A stretch of DNA of 8,791 nt from Pseudomonadota bacterium (GTDB taxonomy: Bacteria; Pseudomonadota; Gammaproteobacteria; Acidithiobacillales; Acidithiobacillaceae), in NCBI GenBank assembly GCA_021840785.1, contig JAKBXD010000077.1, forward strand, positions 1 through 8,791. Direction: 5' to 3'. The position numbers and the translations under genes are program-made. Below, piece after piece: positions 5,289 through 8,791 of the stretch. The notes under the pieces are model-generated. The model was given only the letters and a program-made list of their open reading frames with translations. It searched no databases and was not told where the DNA came from. Within the stretch, counting starts at the first letter, position 1; each line of letters begins with the position of its first letter.

Positions 5289-5546
5289 ATGACTGACGAG
5301 GATATTTTGGCACTTGCTTTGATGGAAAAGGAAGAAAGTGCCGTGGTTATACAGTTGGTTCCGCCAGCGATTGCGCGATTGATGCAGGGCGTAGAATGAG
5401 CAAAGTTGCACCCCGACGCATCGCATATGGAGATCGTCTTGCATGGCGAAAAGCCGGATGCCCTGGTGATGACGTTGCCACGTGCCGCACTACTGTCCCT
5501 TGCGGCAGATATGAGCAGCGTTCGGCAAGATGTGATACTGCAATAG
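5289..5546 (+). pseudogene. Small gene interrupted by an in-frame TGA (36 + 49 codons)
   Basis: An ATG at 5289 behind a good GAGGAG site encodes 36 residues to TGA 5397-5399. The same frame then stays open to TAG at 5544-5546 and looks protein-like. The first part holds SAVVIQLVPPAIARLMQG and the second DALVMTLPRAALLSLAADM. The two resemble each other and the ParB tail DLVTVTLPRALLERAFAK, so the gene seems to consist of two strand-helix modules related to the end of ParB. An ATG at 5427 could start the second part alone (39 residues) but has no clear ribosome-binding site. Options are a point-mutated 85-residue gene, two separate tiny genes, readthrough of TGA, or a sequence error. Function is unknown. 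Confidence 0.5.
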
Positions 5547-5558
5547 AAAGGAGAAGGC

Positions 5559-5792
5559 ATGGCAGATGAGGCCGATGTTACGAACAGGATGCAGGAAAGT
5601 GAAATGCGTCTGGCGATGGCGCAGCGCGCTACCGCCAGACGGGAAGTGCCGGATGAGGATGAAGATGGCAACCGCTATTGCCTGGATTGTGGAGAAGCCA
5701 TCCCCCAGAAGCGGGTGCAAGCCGTAGATGCTGTCCGTTGCGTCTACTGCGCTGAAAAGCGCGAACGTGGCAGCCGCTTATACTCCGACTGA
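5559..5792 (+). CDS. TraR/DksA-type zinc-finger protein
   Basis: A 77-residue protein of the short TraR/DksA family found on plasmids and phages. Family members insert a helical pair into the RNA polymerase secondary channel and alter promoter use, mimicking DksA with ppGpp. The C4 zinc finger is Cys41-x2-Cys44 (YCLDCGEAIP) and Cys61-x2-Cys64 (RCVYCAE). Residues 5-30 are predicted helical, and the acidic PDEDED (31-36) lies just before the finger. In TraR the acidic residue that acts in the channel lies near the N-terminal helix tip, so Asp3, Glu4 and Asp6 are candidates. AAAGGAG precedes the ATG by 6 nt. It begins 12 nt after the interrupted small gene, so the two are probably one operon. 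It could adjust host or plasmid transcription after transfer. Confidence 0.83.
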   Translation: MADEADVTNRMQESEMRLAMAQRATARREVPDEDEDGNRYCLDCGEAIPQKRVQAVDAVRCVYCAEKRERGSRLYSD

Positions 5793-5810
5793 GCGGAGTA
5801 CCCTACGGGT
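5781..5810 (+). other. Two adjacent stem-loops at the end of the traR-like gene
   Basis: TACTCCG (5781-5787) and CGGAGTA (5794-5800) form a perfect 7-bp stem whose loop contains the traR-like stop codon. ACCC (5800-5803) and GGGT (5807-5810) form a second, shorter stem that competes at base 5800. No T-tract follows, so this is not a clear intrinsic terminator. It may be an attenuator or mRNA processing site between the traR-like gene and the following genes. Confidence 0.45.
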
Positions 5811-5828
5811 GCCGGACATGGTGGAGGC

Positions 5829-5870
5829 ATGATGCGGTTTTTGTCGAATTCTCGGGTCATTAAGGAGTGA
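5829..5870 (+). other. Possible 13-codon leader peptide before the PLD-like gene
   Basis: ATG ATG at 5829-5834 follows GGTGGAGG (5820-5827) and opens a frame MMRFLSNSRVIKE that ends at TGA 5868-5870, two bases before the next gene's ATG. The ribosome-binding site of the next gene lies inside its last codons. Translation of the leader could therefore couple to the PLD-like gene. Such short frames arise easily by chance. Confidence 0.25.
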
Positions 5871-5872
5871 AC

Positions 5873-6757
5873 ATGCTTTTTATCGAACCACAAGCCGGCC
5901 CTGCGCCGATACTCCAGATCATCGGCCAGGCCCGGCACGAAGTCTCGGTCGGTGTGTACTACATCAGCGACAGGCCTATCCTGCGCGCCCTTGCGGCAGC
6001 GCACCGCCGCGGGGTGGATGTCCGGGTGATCGTCGAAGGGAAGCCCTATGGCATGAAGCCGTGGCAGGTTAAGAAAGAGGAGCGCGAGATCGAGGCTACC
6101 GGCGCGCAACTGAAACTCGCGCCGTATCGATTCACGAGCCACGGCGGTCAGTACGCATTTTATCACGCAAAGTATTGTGTCTCTGGCCACGAGGCGGAAA
6201 TCGGCACGGCCAACTTCGATTGGTCCGCTTTTCACCGGAATCGGGAGTATCTCTATGTCACCCAGAATCCTTCCGTGGTCAAGGCGGCGAACGCTGTTTT
6301 TAACGCCGATTGGGACAACCGGCGGGCGCCGTCTTTTGCCCACCAGGTATTGGTCCTTTCTCCGGGCACGTCTGCCGGGCAGATCCTGCAAGTCATCAAC
6401 CAGCCTGCGCCGATCGACGTGGAGAGTGAAGAACTTGGCCCGTACCGCCCCATACTGGACGCTCTGGCGGCCAAGGGGGCGTCCTTGCGCATGATCCTGC
6501 CATCCAGCATCAACAGTGAAGACCAGCGCGATGTAGCGTTCCTGCGCTCCCATGGGTGTCAGGTGCGGCTCCTGCCGAAAAAACCGATCTATATGCACGC
6601 CAAGATGATCGTTGGTAGGAGTCTGGCGTTCATTGGCTCGGAAAACTTCACCCAGACCAGTCTTGAGGCGAACCGGGAGATGGGCCTGATCCTGGGAGGA
6701 TCAGACATTGCCAAGCTGCAGGACCAGTTCAACCGCGATTGGGCGAGGGCGGGATAA
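5873..6757 (+). CDS. Phospholipase D-superfamily protein with two HxK motifs, probable nuclease-like
   Basis: A 294-residue protein with both halves of a PLD fold. Motif 1 is HAKYCVSG at residues 98-105 with GTANF at 111-115; motif 2 is HAKMIVGR at 242-249 with GSENF at 255-259. PLD enzymes hydrolyse phosphodiesters (lipid or DNA) through the His residues. The Asp of the classic HxKx4D is replaced in both motifs (Gly105 and Arg249), although His, Lys and Asn remain, as in many PLD-like nucleases with relaxed motifs. There is no membrane segment or signal peptide, which argues for a cytoplasmic nuclease or phosphodiesterase rather than cardiolipin synthase. I start at ATG 5873 because AAGGAG (5862-5867) is correctly spaced from it; a GTG at 5867 lies inside that site. 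The stop overlaps the next ATG by one base. Role in plasmid transfer, repair or defence is undetermined. Confidence 0.82.
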   Translation: MLFIEPQAGPAPILQIIGQARHEVSVGVYYISDRPILRALAAAHRRGVDVRVIVEGKPYGMKPWQVKKEEREIEATGAQLKLAPYRFTSHGGQYAFYHAKYCVSGHEAEIGTANFDWSAFHRNREYLYVTQNPSVVKAANAVFNADWDNRRAPSFAHQVLVLSPGTSAGQILQVINQPAPIDVESEELGPYRPILDALAAKGASLRMILPSSINSEDQRDVAFLRSHGCQVRLLPKKPIYMHAKMIVGRSLAFIGSENFTQTSLEANREMGLILGGSDIAKLQDQFNRDWARAG

Positions 6758-7182
6758 TGGGGCTGACTTGCTATTGCGAGTGTAATGAAGAAAACGCTGC
6801 TTGGTGGTATTCCCATTCTGCGCCTGCTGTCCTCCAGACGCTACGGCCACGGCGCTGCAAGTCCTGCAATGAGTTGCTCCACCCAGCGTGCGAAGGGTTG
6901 GCAGGAGTAACGGTCCTGCCTTTTGCCCGATGGCGTGGTCCTCACAATGAGGTAGAGGAACGTATCCACGGCGACGAGGTACCGCTGGCACCGTGGTATC
7001 TATGTTCAGGGTGTTATCCCATCTATTTAGCGCTAGACCAGGCAGGGGTTTGCGTCCAATTGGGAGAAAATATGGAAGAACTGCTGAATGAGTTCAACAC
7101 CACCTATGCGCCGAAAGGATTCCGCCTCAAATTAAGCCCAGGGTGGCAGTTTGTGCGCGGTGAATATGTTGGATTGTCGTGA
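6757..7182 (+). CDS. Cysteine-rich, probable zinc-binding protein of phage/plasmid type
   Basis: A 141-residue protein that starts at an ATG sharing one base with the PLD-like stop (TAATG). The N-terminus has CYCEC (5-9), then CKSC (34-37) and CSGC (83-86), which suggests at least one zinc site. Between them are FARWRGP (56-62) and the conserved-looking RIHGDEVPLAPWYLCSGC. The C-terminal half (LGENMEELLNEFNTTY, GFRLKLSP) looks globular. The arrangement recalls short hypothetical proteins found in phage genomes, but I cannot name a family. A TTG at 6739 in the same frame is a less likely start because the TAATG overlap is typical of coupled genes. The gene is likely co-expressed with the PLD-like gene. 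Confidence 0.68.
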   Translation: MGLTCYCECNEENAAWWYSHSAPAVLQTLRPRRCKSCNELLHPACEGLAGVTVLPFARWRGPHNEVEERIHGDEVPLAPWYLCSGCYPIYLALDQAGVCVQLGENMEELLNEFNTTYAPKGFRLKLSPGWQFVRGEYVGLS

Positions 7183-7192
7183 AGGAAAATCA

Positions 7193-7669
7193 ATGAGGAT
7201 CGATGATATGTCTAACCATACAACGCAGAGTAAGGCTTTTGTATTAGATATATACCATCCCGGGAAAACGGATGCAGGGGTTCCTTCCTATACTGATACA
7301 GTAATCATCACGGTTGAAAGCGGTGATCCTGGCGCGGAGCCGGGAGAATTTGCGGAAGCAATGCAAAGCTACCTGAAAGAATGGTTTGAAGGCGCGAGAG
7401 TCAGTATCGCCGCGAAGCCGCCTGTCGATGAGCCGCAGATTGTTGATGAACAGGCGCTTTCCTCGTTCGCTATCGCCTTGCGCGAAAAGTTGGCACAGGC
7501 TCGCGCCAAAGGCCGAAGTGGGTGGCAAGACCCAGCATGGTCGAATCAGGAAATCACAAAAGAATTGCTGCGGCATGTCGAAAAGGACGACCCGCTGGAC
7601 GTGGCGATTTACGCCATGTTTTTGCACCAGCGTGGGAAATCCTGCAAGGTTCACCAGAGCTTCGGGTAA
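7193..7669 (+). CDS. Phage-like small protein with ARAKGRSGW...DDPLDVAIYAMF C-terminal module
   Basis: A protein of 158 residues from ATG 7193, which follows AAGGA at 7182-7186. A second ATG at 7208 has GAGGA at 7195-7199 and would give 153 residues; I cannot choose firmly. The N-terminal part is variable-looking (DIYHPGKTDAGVPSYTDTV, then EFAEAMQSYLKEWFEGA). The C-terminal part has LREKLAQARAKGRSGWQD, LLRHVEKDDPLDVAIYAMF and LHQRGKS. This Lys-Gly-Arg-x-Gly-Trp plus Asp-Pro-x-Asp-Val-Ala layout recurs at the ends of many phage hypothetical proteins. Its function is unknown to me. It sits 10 nt after the cysteine-rich gene and 6 nt before the phosphatase, so it is part of the same unit. Confidence 0.65.
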   Translation: MRIDDMSNHTTQSKAFVLDIYHPGKTDAGVPSYTDTVIITVESGDPGAEPGEFAEAMQSYLKEWFEGARVSIAAKPPVDEPQIVDEQALSSFAIALREKLAQARAKGRSGWQDPAWSNQEITKELLRHVEKDDPLDVAIYAMFLHQRGKSCKVHQSFG

Positions 7670-7675
7670 ATAAAC

Positions 7676-8521
7676 ATGCTATTCGATAAACACCCGCTGT
7701 GCATACAGCACGAAGCCAACACCAAAGGCCGCGACCTGATTGTAGGCGATCTGCACGGTTGTCGAACGCTGTTGGATGAATTGCTGATTGTCGCGCAATT
7801 TGACCCGTCCAGAGATCGCCTGTTTTCCGTAGGCGATTTGGTTGACCGTGGACCGCACTCTGCGGAATGTCTGAATTTTTTACAAGAGCCTTGGTTTTTC
7901 TCTGTTCTTGGGAATCACGACGCGATGTTGTTGGCGTGGATTTATGGCAAAAGCAAAGACAAGCGCCAGCGATTGTATGCAAATTCTTTTGTGAACAACT
8001 CCGGTTGGGAGTGGGCGTCGCGTTGGACTGGTGCCAGTGAAGCCTTGCCTCATATACAAAGTTTGCCGTTTACGCGGCTCATTGATGGGGAAAATCCGTT
8101 TGCCATCGTCCATGCCGAGAGAATAGACGCTCTGGGCGACTCGGTGGTCATGGATGGTCCGTTACAACGCGGTAAGTCGGATTTTGCCGACGAAGAACAT
8201 TTTATCCTTGGCATAGGTGACGATGGAGATTGGTACGACCATTTTTTGTGGGGTCGATCTATCATGAAAAGGGAATCGTATAAAAATCCGCTACAAGAGG
8301 GATTTTCTCGCACCTACTGCGGCCACACGATTGATGCTGAGGCCATCAAAAACAATACGGTTTTGAGGCGAAATCAACATACTTTTTTGGACCACGGCGC
8401 ATACAAAATAGCAAAATCTCCGAATGTTGGTTTTGGTTTGGTGTTGTGGGATCATCAAGCCCAGCAAGGCTTGAAGCATGACGGAAAAACCATTTCTGTT
8501 ATTTCTGGAAGCGCGCAGTAA
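7676..8521 (+). CDS. PPP-family metallophosphatase (phage lambda NinI/PrpA-like)
   Basis: A 281-residue calcineurin-like phosphoesterase. The metal-binding motifs are GDLHG (24-28), GDLVDRGP (53-60) and GNHD (79-82), with His146 in FAIVHAE and CGHT (215-218) completing the two-metal site. This motif set belongs to the bacterial and phage serine/threonine protein phosphatase group exemplified by lambda NinI and E. coli PrpA/PrpB, but it is about 60 residues longer, with an inserted lysine-rich stretch near 91-100 and a longer region at 165-205. Alternative substrates are nucleotides such as diadenosine tetraphosphate (ApaH group). The ATG lies 6 nt after the previous stop with only a weak ribosome-binding site, so coupling is likely. 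No membrane segment is seen. Confidence 0.87.
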   Translation: MLFDKHPLCIQHEANTKGRDLIVGDLHGCRTLLDELLIVAQFDPSRDRLFSVGDLVDRGPHSAECLNFLQEPWFFSVLGNHDAMLLAWIYGKSKDKRQRLYANSFVNNSGWEWASRWTGASEALPHIQSLPFTRLIDGENPFAIVHAERIDALGDSVVMDGPLQRGKSDFADEEHFILGIGDDGDWYDHFLWGRSIMKRESYKNPLQEGFSRTYCGHTIDAEAIKNNTVLRRNQHTFLDHGAYKIAKSPNVGFGLVLWDHQAQQGLKHDGKTISVISGSAQ

Positions 8522-8548
8522 AGCTAAATTCGATGAGAGGTAGGACGA

Positions 8549-8791
8549 ATGTATTGGGTTTTTGCCGGTAGTACCATCAGTAAAATCGCTGCTATTCCTT
8601 TAGGCTTGGCATTGTTGCACGGACCCCTGGATCAGCGAGACACCTGGGTGATCGGGCATAGTCCTGCAGCCCCCCAATATGCACAACGGCTCAGCAATGC
8701 CGATAGCCTTGCTGGACTCAAACGCAATGTGCAATTCGGGCACGGCATAGTCCTGGATTTGGAACACTGGCGATTTACACCGCGCGAGGAA
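8549..8791 (+). CDS. Unrecognised protein, 5' part only
   Basis: The frame is open from ATG 8549 to the right edge (81 codons). GAGAGGTAGGA (8534-8544) is a good ribosome-binding site 27 bp after the phosphatase gene. The start MYWVFAGSTISKIAAIPLG might resemble a signal anchor, but it continues into LALLHGPLDQRDTWVIGHS, which looks globular. IVLDLEHWRFTPREE is a distinctive aromatic-acidic motif at the end of the visible part. I do not recognise a family from this piece. Confidence 0.6.
   Translation, partial: MYWVFAGSTISKIAAIPLGLALLHGPLDQRDTWVIGHSPAAPQYAQRLSNADSLAGLKRNVQFGHGIVLDLEHWRFTPREE

Noticed and set aside
5396..5569. Overlapping frame from ATG 5396 (MSKVAPRRIAYGD...)
   Set aside because: It has no ribosome-binding site, is rich in Arg and Cys in a non-motif manner and runs into the traR-like gene. 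The frame shared with the 36-codon gene looks more protein-like.
5744..6598. 284-codon open frame on the minus strand opposite the PLD-like gene
   Set aside because: The + strand carries clear PLD motifs with good start and stop context. The minus frame has no motif, is arginine-rich and reads as a shadow of a GC-rich gene.

Overview
The window looks like part of a conjugative plasmid or integrated conjugative element from a proteobacterium. The mix of an IncP-like ParA/ParB pair, a TraF-type peptidase, an EexN-like lipoprotein and a type I-F Cas3 end recalls accessory DNA of Acidithiobacillus and relatives, but that host guess is inference from gene style only. All convincing genes lie on the + strand.

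Left part (1-1431): the C-terminal part of a type I-F Cas3 (Cas2-3) helicase enters from the left edge and stops at 1131. No csy/cas genes follow it. Instead there is about 220 bp that reads like broken coding DNA, then a 31-bp tract of 10-bp direct repeats and a candidate promoter.

Transfer part (1433-2787): a small basic membrane-associated protein overlaps traF, a conjugative signal peptidase in which cysteine sits where the catalytic serine is expected. The 151-bp gap behind traF holds a near-perfect palindrome, also found once inside the small gene upstream, next to a candidate promoter for an EexN-like entry-exclusion lipoprotein.

Partition part (2790-5243): an unrecognised gene overlaps parA, and parA overlaps a long parB. 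parB has a KorB/ParB core plus a long C-terminal extension containing in-frame 18-bp DNA repeats (Pro-Leu-Ala-Gly hexapeptides). The same repeat family occurs again near the end of parB and, inverted, directly after it.

Right part (5289-8791): a run of closely spaced small genes, probably one transcription unit. It holds a small gene interrupted by an in-frame TGA, a TraR/DksA-type zinc-finger protein, a two-motif phospholipase D-like protein, a cysteine-rich protein, a phage-like small protein, a PPP-family metallophosphatase and the start of an unrecognised gene. Several resemble cargo of phages and plasmids. The most distinctive signals are the mobile-looking 18-bp repeats, the paired palindromes, the Cys-for-Ser TraF and the interrupted small gene.
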